A stretch of DNA of 64,000 nt from Gigantopelta aegis (GCF_016097555.1 NC_054701.1:66585598-66649597), one strand, 5' to 3'; positions 1 through 11,760 are shown, numbered from the stretch's first letter. Translations and numbers: made by a program. Notes: generated from the letters alone by a model not told the origin.

Positions 1-127
1 TCTAAGTGTATCTATTATCACATGGTTGACACACAATATCCTATGATTAATAATTAAATGTGATTTAGTGTTTTCATTAAAACACAGAAAGAAAGATAGA
101 AAGAAAGAAAACAATCAAAACAAAACA

Positions 128-2000
128 TTATTTTTTATTAGATAAACCGTCTGTTGACCTTTACAATTATGAAGACTATTCGGTTATAGACGGGTTTTTT
201 TAATGGCTTAAGTTTCCCGTTTTGGGCATCGTTCTCTGGACCCTGGTGGGTCAGAATGATCAAATTCGCCATGCGCTTAAAAACCTTCGCACCAAATTTG
301 ATAGTGCTTAAGGAAAACCTCAGATTCCGGTAAAAACCATATAGCTATTCACACAAAATGTGCTGACCTGCAATCTTTTTACCATGTATTTCCATCATTC
401 TACTCTAAACTTAGTTGTAATCCATGTAAAGATGCAACCCTATGTAGCTCGTTAAACATCCATTCATTCATTCATTCATTCATTCATTCCCTATATAGCT
501 CTTTGGTAGAAATACGAATAAATGTTGTTATCCAGATTCGGGCATATTCGCCCCCTTACAAACATGGCAGCTCGTACGCATATGATTACAATATTAGTAA
601 ACTTCAACACCAGCCCGGGGATGGGTCAGGATGACCTAATTTATAAAGTTGTTTCTTCATGTTCCAAAGAAGTTTCAAAAACTATTTCCTTGGAGAAAAA
701 GTTGAAGAAATTACACTTATAATGCATACAACTATTATAGTAAAGTTCACCATCCGGGGACGAACAGTGGATCCAACGTCAGTGACATTAACACATTAGA
801 CAAACCATCTGTTGACCTTTACAATTATGAAGACTATTCGGTAATTGCATTTCTGGAAGTAGAGAAGATGAATCATTTTAATTGGCTTAAGTTTCCCATT
901 TGGGTACCATCCTCAGACACCTGGTAGGTCAGAATAACCAAATTCATAAATCTGGTTCTCCGTGTGTCTAAACATCTTCCCACGAAATTTGGTTGAAATT
1001 GGTCATGTAGTTTTTGGGGGGAAAGTAAAAACAAATACTGCTTAAATGTATTTTCTCTCTATTAAACTTCACCCCACCGCATCCCTTCGTCCCAAAAACA
1101 GCTACCCTACAAACTATAGCTCAGCCGGCAAATATAATACATTTCATCTACAATCAACTAAAGAACTGACAGACAGTCTGACCTATTTTCTAATAGATAT
1201 ACTTTACTAATGATTTTTCAACATGTCCTCAATATTATAACCATTATAGATTCTATTTAATAATTAATGAACTGTGAAGTTATTAGAAACCAATTAAATA
1301 TATGTTGTCAAACTACTATAGCCACAAAATTCATAAATAGCTATAAAATATCCATTATAAATAATATAACTATCCAATACAATATCAATAACAACCAAAA
1401 CCAATCTAATTTCGTTTATATTTCAGCTTCATTTTCCCTATATGGGTCCTACCTTTCAGGTCCCTGTTGGGGATCAGAATGTCCAATTTCATAAATTCAG
1501 TTTTGAATATGCCACGGAAGCTTGTAACAAACTTTAGTTGGAATTAGTCAACTAGTTTTGGAGAAGACGTTGAACATATTACAGTTTAAATGCATTTCTC
1601 TAATTCAACTGTAGTAAACTTCAACACCACCGCCATGGAATCGTGGGTTGGCGAAGTCAGAACCCGAGTCCACGGTGGGCGTGCCTGAACCGTAAGGATG
1701 TGGGCACGTGAATACAGTTCCCTTCCCTTCCCACCCCGGGGAGGGGTCTGAATAACCAAAGTTATAAATTCATTTCTCCATGTGCCAAGGAAGCTTCAAA
1801 CAAAATTTGCTTGGATTGGTCAAGGAGTTACAGCTTAAAATGCATACAACTATATTACACCCTCCGGGGACATGTGGGGACCCGACATTAATGGCAGTAA
1901 CAAATTAGGTAAACTATTTGTTGACCTCAACATATATAATATGAAGACTATTCGGTTATAGCATTTCTGGAAGTAGAGAAGATTTTTTTTTTAAATTGGC
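128..2000. repeat. Array of degenerate dispersed repeat units
   Basis: Three imperfect copies of one non-coding unit lie head to tail. A shared core (acctttacaattatgaag) occurs near 158 and 817, with a decayed version near 1925. The phrases that follow (actattcggt, then ggaagtagagaaga) recur in the copies near 817 and 1925. Another copy lies on the opposite strand near 44970-45310. No frame is kept open between copies, so short ORFs here (for example 1267-1494) are chance. A CATTC-type tail at 460-489 follows a cgttaaacatc motif and looks like the 3' end of an old SINE. Confidence 0.6.
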
Positions 2001-2056
2001 TTAATTTTTTAGTTTTTGGGCCTTGAAAAGTTTACACACGACGGACGAAAAAACCA

Positions 2057-2302
2057 ATACCACTAAAGCACATTGATTTATTCATCATCGGCTACTGGAT
2101 GTCAAACATTTGGTAATTTTGATATATAGTCTTAGAGATAGATTTTTCTTTTAGTAGCAAGAGATCTGTTATATGCACCATCCCACAGACAGGATAGCAC
2201 ATACCACGGCTTTTGATATACCAGTTGTGGTGCACTGTCTGAAGCGAGAAATAGCCCAATGGGTCCACTGACGAAATTCGATCCCAGAACGACCGACTCA
2301 TT
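2057..2302 (-). mobile_element. tRNA-headed SINE, minus strand, partial
   Basis: Read on the minus strand this matches the body shared by most SINEs in the window: a segment near cccattgggctatttctcgc, then a ctggtatatcaaaagccgtg segment, then the conserved catataacagatctcttgct segment. The tail is of the type ending in an aatgtgctttagtggt motif. The tRNA-like head is only partly kept at 2275-2302. The ORF on this strand is SINE sequence, not a gene. Confidence 0.8.
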
Positions 2303-2465
2303 AGTTTCAACGAGAGCGTCTAGACTGGATGCATGCGATGCGTGCGTCTACTAAATGCATGAGGCGGCCGGAACGCAGTTGGTGTATATTCGCTAAACGC
2401 AAGCAGCAGACGTATTAGACACAACAATAAGACCGCACACACACGCAGCATCTAGTCTGTATGCG

Positions 2466-2846
2466 CCTTTATTTTCGGATTTTTCTTGTTACTTCTCATT
2501 TAGACTTTATTTTCGGATTTTTCTTATTACTTCTCATTCAGACTTTATTTTCGGATTTTTTTTATTACTTCTCATTCAGACTTTAGTTTCGGATTTTTCT
2601 TATTACTTCCAATTCAGACTTTATTTTCGGATTTTTCTTATTACTTCCCATTCAGACTTTATTTTCGGATTTTTCTTATTATTTCCCATTCAGACTTTAT
2701 TTTAGGATTTTTCTTATTACTTCCCATTCAGACTTTATTTTAGGATTATTTTTTTTTTTATTACTTCCCATTCAGACTTTATTTTAGGATTTTTCTTATT
2801 ACTTCCAATTAAGACTTTATTTTAGGATTTTTCTGTTTACTTCAAA
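2466..2846. repeat. 38-bp tandem satellite, about 10 copies
   Basis: Ten or so head-to-tail copies of a roughly 38-bp unit containing ctttattttcggatttttct followed by tattacttc(t/c)cattcaga. Later copies carry a ttttagg variant in place of ttttcgg, and one copy has a longer T run. A single degenerate copy with the same 3' neighbour (caaacattaaaccttgtttg) is found near 55785-55832. The array therefore appears to have expanded from a sequence that was already dispersed. Confidence 0.9.
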
Positions 2847-2889
2847 CATTAAACCTTGTTTGGACATACCCATTTCTGTTTCTTTCTTT

Positions 2890-3265
2890 CTTTATACTTA
2901 TTTTTATGCATATATCCAGTTATGGTTCAATCATGCCATTGTGGGAACAGTCCTCAGCTATATGAGCTGTTTGTCCAGGACAGTAGCACTTTCTGATTGT
3001 CAGTCATTTTCATTTCATTCATTTGTAGTTGTTTTCGTGCTTACATCCGATTGCGGTTCAAGCACGCTGTCCTGGGCCCACACATCAGTTATTTGGACCG
3101 TCTATCCAGAGCAGCGGGTTAGTGGTTATTTGTTCGTGATTATGAGAAAGAAGTAATTCGTTGTAGTGGCCTTACATCTACCTACCTAGTCGATAAACTT
3201 GCTCTGGGTGACAGTCGGTACCGGGCGACGAACCCAGTACCTATCAGTCTTGAAGTCGCAGACTC
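2890..3265 (+). repeat. Dispersed repeat with tRNA-like 3' segment
   Basis: The 98-codon open frame at 2860-3156 shows no domain. Its sequence contains two imperfect copies of a module (gttcaa..cacgctgtcctggg.. and a diverged copy about 130 bp upstream), which marks a repeat and not an exon. The distal part (ggtaccgggcgacgaaccca) resembles the GGTTCGA-type B box seen in the SINE heads near 12240 and 41710. Confidence 0.5.
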
Positions 3266-3365
3266 TAGTTTCAACCCGTGAAAATGTACACCAAGTTTGA
3301 TTAATATACAAACCTGTAACAGATCTGGATAAAGTTACAATAATGTAAAACAAGAGAATGTGACG

Positions 3366-3625
3366 TTAAATCGGGAAATACCCTGTACAAATAGATTGGT
3401 GCTCATCTCCGTAACTGCTACTTTTCAGAGGTACGTGCGTTTTTAGAATTATGAAAAATGTATTTTGTAGTATGTAAAACACCAGGATGACCAGAAACAC
3501 TTCGGATATACGGAAATAGATAATCTAAACAAACTATAAACAATGTCTGATTTCAGTTATCAAAAACCGACTATAATAGTGAAAAATACGTTGTAGTGTT
3601 TAAGAACTAGGGTCTGTCCCTTTAA
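3366..3625. mobile_element. TTAA-flanked MITE, diverged
   Basis: A roughly 260-bp non-coding element starts with TTAAATCGGGAAATACCCTG. It ends with a sequence whose reverse complement is TTAAAGGGACAGACCCTAGT. An internal segment (gatgaccagaaacac) is shared with the better preserved elements at 17335-17717 and 37980-38368 (gacgaccagaaacac). TTAA ends and inverted termini suggest a piggyBac-type non-autonomous family. This copy is older than the other two. Confidence 0.6.
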
Positions 3626-3824
3626 TCCGGTCGCCTAACTTGTTAGTCCTCGATATACAGTATTTCAATTAGTTGTTATGGTATAGTTAATATACTACAC
3701 AATTAACCTATTAATTATTCACTTTTAAAAGTCTGCATTGGTGAATACCATTAATAATATATGAATTCCACTCGGTCAATCTTCAATCTAGATTACAGTA
3801 TAAAGTTGAGAACTCCCTTGAATA

Positions 3825-4290
3825 TTTTCACTTTCTTTTGGTGATTCAACCGCGTTCTTTCGTAAATCATAAACTCAGGTAAGTCTTGTTGTTTTTAAAA
3901 ATTCAACCACATTCATTCTTAAATCTGCTACTCGGGTAAATGTTTTTTGGAGATTCAACCACATTCATTCGTAAATCTGCGACGTGGGTAAATGTGTTTG
4001 GAGATTCAATTGCGTTCGTTCGTAAATCAGCGACTGAGGTATGTGGTTTTGGAGATTCAACCACATTATTTCGTAAATCAACGACTCATGTAGGTGGTTT
4101 TAAAGATTTGAATCAGGTGTTTTCGAGATTGAACCAGGTAAGTGTTTTTGCAGATTTAATCGAATTCATTCGTAAATCAATGACTTAGGAAAGTGTTTTT
4201 GGAGATTCATCTGGATTCTTTCATAATTCAGTGACTCAGATGAGTGTTTTTGGACATCCAATCGCATTCTTTCTGGTGTAAATGATTTTG
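3825..4290. repeat. About 57-bp tandem array upstream of the PAN-type gene
   Basis: Seven or eight imperfect copies of a unit around gagattcaaccacattcatt, then cgtaaatc..cgactcaggtaa, then gtgttttt. Individual copies contain GT-rich donor-like steps (caggtaagt). A single copy is present at 17888-17935 in the second copy of this locus, so the array has expanded only here. The 82-codon frame at 3940-4188 is a by-product of the repeat. Confidence 0.8.
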
Positions 4291-4479
4291 GAGGCTGTCC
4301 CCACGACGTGATTAAATCTCCAGTGGATATACTTGTCAAATGGTTTTATTGATTCGTTGTTTTTGGAATTTGTTAAAGATGAACCTGTACAATGTCACAG
4401 AGATTTACCAATGCATGTAATAAAATGAAATATCTGAGCATGAGGATGATTGATTTGATTGCATCTGATTGCAAGTAAC

Positions 4480-5185
4480 ACGGTTAACTTCTTGGTGATC
4501 CTGTGGATGAGGATTTTGATTGCAGCCGACTTCCAGTGACTCAGTTGATACTGTGAATGAGGATTTTGATTGCAGCGGACTTCCAGTAACTCTGTTGTTA
4601 CTGTGAATGAGGATTTTGATTGCAGCGGACTTCCAGAAACTCGGTTGTTACTGTGAATGAGGATTTTGATTGCAGCGGACTTCCAGAAACTCGGTTGTTA
4701 CTGTGAATGAGGGTTTGGTTGCAGCTGACTTCCAGTAACTCGGTTGTTACTGTGAATGAGGGTTTTGGTTGTAGCTGACTTCCAGTAACTCGGTTGATAC
4801 TGTGAATGAGGGCTATGGTTGTAGCTGACTTCCAGTGACTCGGTTGATACTGTGGATGAGGGTTTTGGTTACAACTGACTTCCAGTAACTCGGTTGATAC
4901 TGTGGATGATGATTTTGATTGCAGCAAACTTCCAGTAACTCGGTTGATACTGTGGATGAGGGTTTTCATTGCGGCTGACTTCCAGTGACTCGGTTGATAC
5001 TATGAATGAGGGTTTTGGTTGCAGCTGACTTCCAGTGACTCGGCTGATACTGTGAATGAGGGTTTTGGTTGTAGCTGCCTTCCAGTAACTCGGTTGATAC
5101 TGTGAATTAGGGTTTTGCTTGTAGCTGACTTTCAATAATTTTAATAACCTGGTTAACTTCATGATACTGTGGATGAGGGTTTTAG
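4480..5185. repeat. 50-bp tandem array with a TTGCAG step in many units
   Basis: About 13-14 copies of a 50-bp unit (gactccagtaactcgg-like segment, then ttgatactgtgaatgaggg, then ttttggttgcagctgacttc). The array ends about 180 bp before the first coding exon at 5366. Many units contain a T-rich run followed by CAG, which resembles a 3' splice site. The two minus-strand open frames (4598-4969 and 4869-5162) are repeat translations with a 50-residue (three-unit) period and are not called as genes. Confidence 0.9.
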
Positions 5186-5365
5186 TTGCAGTCAGTATAA
5201 TTTGCTATTATTATTTACGTGTTCCCTTATTTCTTTCCATCAGTATATACGGGTTGAAATATAGAAACAGAGATCCTGACATTCACAAAGATAGATAGAC
5301 AGACAGACAAACGGATCGATAAACTGATTGTATATATGCACATCTTTATAATATTTTACAGAAGA

Positions 5366-8344
5366 ATGCCCGTGATGCTTGATCAACTTTGGTTTGTGGT
5401 GATCATTATCAATCTTGTCAGTGGGGAACTGATCAGCCGCCACGATGACTTCCGTCTGACAACGTGCAGCTCGGACAAGTTGTCACGATTACAGGCGGTC
5501 AGACGGTTTGATGACGTCAGCACTCTTGTGACATGTGCGGTTTATTGTACACACGGAGAATCCTGCAGCGCCATTGCATATGACGTAGTTTCAAAAGACT
5601 GTCAACTTTATGTCGCAAGATCACACAAGGTAAGGAGCAAATTCCATCCGTCCGTAATTCGTATGCGTATATGTCTACCTAATTAATTAACGCATAGAAA
5701 CCCACACTGTACGGAAACGCATAAATGGACTCTTCTCAATCTGTTTTCAAACAAAGTAATACGCATTGCGGATAAAGTATAGGCAAACATACGGATTAAA
5801 GAGCAATGGAAATTTCCCAAAAGGGTACCAAAATATGATCTTTTCAACGAATCAGAGCCCCGTTCCACGAAAGAATCGTTGCTAAGTTTAATTGTAGTGA
5901 CTTACGGATAATTTTACATCTGGCACCGTAACTTTTACATCCATTCAACAAAGCAACCTTACGGTAGTCACAGTGCCCCTTTGACGATTAAAATGTTCTT
6001 AAATAATAAGTTAAATAATACATTGGTTACCGACTACTCGGAACATCTTGGATGTATTCAATGGTACAAACATCCATGCAGTAACTTTGACAGTTTATTT
6101 GTTAAGCGATAATTATCAAATATATAAGACATGAGAGTTATCTCCCATATTTTCGTATGAAGGTCGTATTGCCTAGAACTTTTTTCATCGAGGATACCCG
6201 ATGTTTGGAGTAACGTATACGAATAATTGTCAGCATTCGTGTTGTTCCAAACATTTCATTCCTTCCAAGGCTGTTTAACTTAGCCCGTTTGATTCTGATG
6301 TCTGCTAAATCTTTTCTGCACTCTTGTAGCATGTTAGTTGGTACGGGCACCGTTAAGTTATTTTTTCTATTACCTTGATGTTGTTTAATTTTAAATTTGT
6401 TTCTCTTTACAGGTAGATACGATTGGTCACAATGTAACACATCAAGTCAGATGCTGGGTACGGACCAACACTGCTCCATCTGAAAAAGAAATTAAACCAA
6501 AAGGTAATGAAATGTCTGGGTTGTTGCACACGTTGACTTTAAAGACGTAATACAAATGACGCGGTATAATGTTTAAACAGTGAATATGAAGGTGTTGTGC
6601 CATGCTAAGTGTGATATCATCACTGTTTTGACAGTGGTTCATGAGTGCATACTATCACAGTTGTGTATATGCCATCAGTCTCTGTCCTGTGCATGTTTCG
6701 GTTTTCTAAGCTAGTCTTGGGAATGGCAGTCCTCCTACAGTCATAATGAGATAACACATGTAGGTAAGCATGTTACTGTTTCAAATGCAGGTCAGAACCA
6801 ACATTAACACTTAATATATACTGTATTGTTCACATGCAGTGAATACGTCACTTTTATTGAATGCAGGTTATATACGTTGATCATTTGTACATGAGGCGGA
6901 GTCTGAGTGCAGAATGTCATATTCTATATTTAAATTATTCAAAAGATCTTTATTAATAGTAAGAGTTGTATACCTTGCTTGGATCACAGATCATTGATCA
7001 CTTAACTGAACCAAAATTTAGTTAAGTATGTATATCATATATTTGTTATATAAAGTTAGTGTAAGGTAGTGCTATCAGAACCCCAATCCTGACACTACCA
7101 AATTTGTTTCTGGGGTTAATAAACTTTATTTTTAAAACATAATAATAATTTTAACCAAATTAATAATAATAAATATATAATAAGATCTTTTGGATTAATA
7201 AACCTCTCATCACTTTACCTTTTTCTGTCTGTAAAATGATTTCAACCAACGCCATAATAATTAACTCTGTGCTACTCTTACTATTCTCTTCTTCTTCTTC
7301 TTCTTCGTGTTTCTCTTCACTTTCAATTTGTCCTTCCAGTTAGCTATAGTGAAAATGGTTTACTTATAAATTAAAATCTTGATCTATAAAAGTATGTATA
7401 TTTCTAAAATAAAAGCACAGTTCTTAATATAGGCATTTGCCTTTTGGCCAATCCCAAACCACTTTATTTTGTATTTACGACAATAATATTATTAAACCAA
7501 CCAAAACAAAAATTAAACATTTACTTTATTTGTAGCGAAAAAGGTGCGAATACATGACTACAAATCGCCACTGTTGACAAGACGATTTAAACCTATAAAA
7601 TACTCCAAGACTGAGGTGCCTTGGTTTGGTAATATCATCACGTTCCTAGCCGGGCAGGTCAGCTATCTAGTCACGTTTGATTGGGGAGTTCGACCGAATA
7701 TCTTTCGTATAAGATGCTTCAAAAAAGAAGTGTCATCAGAATCTCTAAAACTGAAATACTTGGCTAGAGACGTCGAGAGGTTGACGGACACACAAGTCAT
7801 CGCCTCAGTGGAATGGAGCAAAGCCGTCATCGTCATAGATGTCTTTCCAACCCTAAAGCTGAACCGAACCATCCAACTAGAGAAAGGTTTCGTCCACATC
7901 GGCGTCCTCAGTGAGGAGCTGGTAGTTCTGGGAGATGGGACAAGACTTTTCCTGCTCAACATGTCTTCATCGGAACTAAGTCCTTCATTTCGTCCGAACA
8001 TTACGTACATTCAGGGCATCGCGATTTCGCCTGACAACAATCTATTGTTGGCTAACAACAAAACATTAATACTGTACTCTATGTCTGGGGATATCATATG
8101 GAAGTACTCATCAGAGATTTACACTGAATATTGCAGGTTTGATGGGATGGGGAATATTGCCGTGGCCAGTTTTATTAGCAAGTATGTTGCACTAATTTCC
8201 GGACAAGGTACCTTCTTAAAAATTATTTTGAAGAAGAATTCTGGGTGGTATAATCGTCCCTCGTATCTAACGTTTGATGAGCTGGGTGATATATACATCT
8301 CGGACATGAAGTCCAATTTAATTATAGCTTACCATTTTTCATGA
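5366..8344 (+). CDS. Secreted PAN/apple-like plus beta-propeller-like protein, three exons
   Basis: Exons are 5366-5629, 6413-6503 and 7536-8344. The introns (5630-6412 and 6504-7535) have GT-AG borders (AAG|gtaagg, ttacag|GT, AAAG|gtaatg, tttgtag|CG). The phases (0, then 1) join without a break to give about 387 residues. Residues 1-20 form a signal peptide (hydrophobic LWFVVIIINLVSG). Residues about 33-85 contain five cysteines in a PAN/apple-like spacing (TCAVYC, ESCSAIAYD, KDCQLY). Exon 3 encodes about 268 residues of NHL/WD-like blades (GDIIWKY, FDGMGNIAV, FDELGDIYISD), suggesting an extracellular recognition protein. The start codon at 5366 is preferred over an in-frame ATG at 5336 because it follows a conserved ttttacag acceptor-like step that is also kept in the decayed copies at 18634 and 58690. 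An upstream non-coding exon is therefore likely. The exact function is unknown. Domain calls are by eye. Confidence 0.72.
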
Positions 8345-10185
8345 TGATTAGTAGCTACTTAAAGGTACAGAGTTCTCTTAAAACAGTTTATGGTATTTTT
8401 GTGGTTAGAATTGTTCATTGCTTAGTCAAGTTTACATATGGAGGGTTTTTTCGTTTCTCTAAAGTTAATAATTTGTTTTGATTAACGACACCACTAAAGC
8501 ACATTGTTTAACTAGCATCGGCTATTGGGATTTAGTGTTCGGTCCGAATATTCGAATATTCGCTCGCTAATTTGCAATTCAAAATATTCTAATAGTATTT
8601 TCAAGCATTCGAATATCTTGTTTTGTTTAGGTCATAGGTGTAAAATGATTGTAAATGAGATGGATAATGCGGTTTCTGTGAGTTCTAAGATCGGTCTTAC
8701 AGATTGTTTGCCACGTGCATTTAGTCGTAGTGCACGGGGCACATTAAGGCAATACTTTTCTTAACGTGCACGGCGAGTTACTTGTTTCTATGTAGCAAAT
8801 TTAAAATAGCCCGGACATTTTTTATGTTTAGTGAGTACAGTAGGATATATATTTTTGGTTTAAATACCAGTTATATATAGAGTATGCAACAAGATCCGGA
8901 CGTAGTAAGAACCACACTAACTACGTCCCTTCGGTAACATAAAGCATGTCTCGAGTTTCACAATACAGTATTTTCTATTTGTAGTGATGGATGATGCGGG
9001 TGAATGAAATTAATAAAACGTGTTTAAATCTACACAAATCAATATGTCGATTTCAAATCCTATAAACAAGAATTAAAACAGAAATTCTAACTTTCTAAAA
9101 TTGATTCATTCAACAGTTGTTGTTTTTTGCAGATATTACAAACTCTTATTAGTCCAGGAGCATTAGGTCCAAACCTGGAATAAATTAGTAACAAACTGAA
9201 CCTTTCAGGAAAGTTGCCCAAGTGTATGTTAAAACACATACCAAACGTTCCCGCAAATCCACGAATAGCTAACTCTGAAATTCAAGATGGTGTCCAAAAT
9301 GGCCACCATTATCTTTTGATCATATCTTTGCAACCATTCATAATAAATATGCTTGTGTCTGAAAACCTATGTTTGGTAATTTTTAAGCTATTACTCCTGT
9401 ACTATCTAAGGGCCATATCCGACGACTAACAAATCAATGTGTTCTAGTGTTGTCGTTAAACAAAACAAACTTTAACTTTAACTGTGTCTACGGGCCAATT
9501 TTATACATTACCAAAAACGAAATTTTGTTTCGAAACCTATTTGACGAGATTATCTTACCAAAATAGATACTGGATAACTAAATTGCCTACGTCAGTTTTA
9601 AGATTGTTTAACATTTCTAGAGAAATCATGCTATGTAAACTTTGTAATACTAAAATTACTGACTGGACATGTTCAAAAATTTAAATATTGAAAATATTAG
9701 ATTTAAAAAAAAAAAAAATCCTTTTTATTTTAGCTTTTGTGAATTGAAAGGTATAGTGTTTGTTTAATACACCATTATTGAAAAACCTCGCTTTATTTAT
9801 TTTTTAAAATATATCTAGTCTTCTGAAATGATAATTCTGACGGCACCTAGTGCAGCTAGAATTAAATGTTTACCCTTCACGATAACGGTATCGGCGAGTG
9901 ATGAGAGATAACTACTTACGGTGATGAGAAGCAATAGGGATTATTAAACAGTTAGGTACACAGGTTGTTTAATTGTCAGTGCAAACAAACTTAATACAAA
10001 CCTATCTCTTTTTCCAGAGTCTTTGGCCCAGATTTTGCTGAGGTTTATCTCTGTTTTTTAGAGCGAGGTTAATAAAGGTGTTGTAGAAGTTTTTAATTGT
10101 ATTATAGATATTACGTATATATGTCAAAAAGGTGAACGTTAATTGATATGTGTTAATTAACTTGTGTTAATTAACGACGAATGTA
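7220..10185 (+). repeat. Tandem duplication, first copy (intron 2, exon 3, 3' flank)
   Basis: This stretch aligns almost throughout with 10633-14850. It covers the end of intron 2 (with a TTC microsatellite near 7290), exon 3 and about 1.8 kb of 3' flank. The 3' flank contains short old repeats: SINE tails at 8485-8520 and 9432-9470, and a TTCGAATATTCG motif block at 8540-8620. No second gene is visible in it. The frame at 9214-9429 is non-coding repeat because the matching frame in the second copy is broken. Confidence 0.85.
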
Positions 10186-10432
10186 TGTGAATATATAAAT
10201 TGTGACCCAACCCAACGCATTGAGACGAACTCTCGCCCTCATGTAAACGGTGGTCAGGTGTCATTTCCCCCGGCTTTCAATAATGTAAATACAACACCGA
10301 TGATGAACACTGCCTCAGCTGGTAACCTACAGTATGCACAACAGATGCACAACTAGAAATCGAAGATGACTTGCCAATTCAGGTAACTGACAGATTAGGA
10401 CCATATAGACCGTAAAACCAAAGACCACGAAC
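10186..10432 (+). other. Unique sequence before the gap with a short Q/N-rich open frame
   Basis: At about 10190 the first copy of the duplication stops matching the second. A frame open from about 10204 to a TAG at 10356 encodes about 50 residues rich in Asn, Gln, Thr and Pro (for example PAFNNVNTTPMMNTA). The compositional bias is unlike the flanking AT-rich DNA and recalls the start of a retroelement gag, but there is no motif to name it. The sequence then runs into the N gap. Confidence 0.3.
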
Positions 10433-10632
10433 NNNNNNNNNNNNNNNNNNNNNNNNNNNNNNNNNNNNNNNNNNNNNNNNNNNNNNNNNNNNNNNNNNNN
10501 NNNNNNNNNNNNNNNNNNNNNNNNNNNNNNNNNNNNNNNNNNNNNNNNNNNNNNNNNNNNNNNNNNNNNNNNNNNNNNNNNNNNNNNNNNNNNNNNNNNN
10601 NNNNNNNNNNNNNNNNNNNNNNNNNNNNNNNN
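10433..10632. other. Assembly gap, 200 N
   Basis: Exactly 200 undetermined bases. A round number usually marks a scaffold gap of unknown or estimated size. The gap sits at the junction of the two tandem copies, so missing exons 1 and 2 of a second gene copy could be hidden here. Confidence 0.98.
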
Positions 10633-10951
10633 GTCTGCAATATGATTTCAACGAACGCCATAATAATTAACTCTTTGCTGCTCTTTTATTTTATTTTTTC
10701 TTCTTCCTCTTCTTCATCTTGTTTTTTCTCTTTACTTTCAGTTTGTCCTTCCAGTTAGCTATAGTGAAAATGGTTTACTTATAAATTGTAATCTTGATCT
10801 ATAAAAGTATGTATATTTCTAAAATAAAAGCACAGTTCTTAATATAGGCATTTGCCTTTTTGCCAATCCCAAACCACTTTATTTTGTATTTACGACAATA
10901 CATATTATTAAACTAACCAAAACAAAAATTAAACATTTACTTTATTTTTAG

Positions 10952-11760
10952 CGAAAAAGGTGCGAATACATGACTACAAATCGCCACTGTTGACAAGACG
11001 ATTTAAACCTATAAAATACTCCAAGACTGAGGTGCCTTGGTTTGGTAATATCATCACGTTCCTAGCCGGGCAGGTCAGCTATCTAGTCACATTTGATTGG
11101 GGAGTTCGACCGAATATCTTTCGTATAAGATGCTTCAAAAAAGAAGTGTCATCAGAATCTCTAAAACTGAAATACTTGGCTAGAGACCTCGAGAGGCTGA
11201 CGGACACACAAGTCATCGCCTCCGTGGAATGGAGCAAAGCCGTCATCGTCGTAGATGTCTTTCCAGCCCTAAAGCTGAACCGAACCATCCAACTAGAGAA
11301 AGGTTTCGTCCACATCGGCGTCCTTAGTGAGGAGCTGGTAGTTCTGGGAGATGCGACAAGACTTTTCCTGCTGAACATGTCTTCATCGGAACTAAGTCCC
11401 TCATTTCGTCCGAACACTACGAACATTCATGGCATCGTGATTTCGCCTGACAACAATCTGTTGTTGGCTTACGACAAAAAATTAGTCCTGTACACTATGT
11501 CTGGGGATATCATATGGAAGTACTTATCAGAGAGTTTTACTCATTATTGCAGGTTTGATGGAATGGGGAATATTGCCGTCGTCAATTTTGTTAGCAAGTA
11601 TGTTTCACTAATTTCTGGACAAGGTGTTTTCTTAAAGATTATTTTGAAGAAGAATTCTGCGTAGTATTATGGTCCCTCGTATCTAACGTTTGATGAGCTG
11701 GGTGATGTATACATCTCGGACAAGAAGTCCAATTTAATTATAGCTTACCATTTTTCATGA
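10952..11760 (+). pseudogene. Second copy of exon 3 with premature stop
   Basis: Aligns codon for codon with exon 3 of the upstream gene, and the splice acceptor is intact. A TGG codon has become TAG at 11662-11664, removing the last 32 residues. The frame continues open after it to a normal TGA at 11758-11760. Residues 1-150 differ from the first copy at four positions, and the next 85 differ at about 19. It may be a decayed duplicate, or an alternative last exon giving a slightly shortened protein. No exon 1 or 2 is seen immediately upstream, but the gap prevents a firm conclusion. Confidence 0.7.

Noticed and set aside
4598..5162. Minus-strand ORFs of 123 and 97 codons
   Set aside because: They translate the 50-bp tandem array with a 50-residue period. 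Their openness reflects the repeat unit and not coding selection.
7663..8010. 115-codon minus-strand ORF over exon 3
   Set aside because: It is a shadow of the plus-strand exon. The plus frame has the domain motifs and the splice sites.
9214..9429. 71-codon ORF downstream of the PAN-type gene
   Set aside because: The equivalent frame in the tandem copy near 13130-13340 is disrupted, and flanking changes do not follow codon positions.
10379..10661. ORFs of 88-90 codons spanning the gap
   Set aside because: They are produced by undetermined bases and have no meaning.
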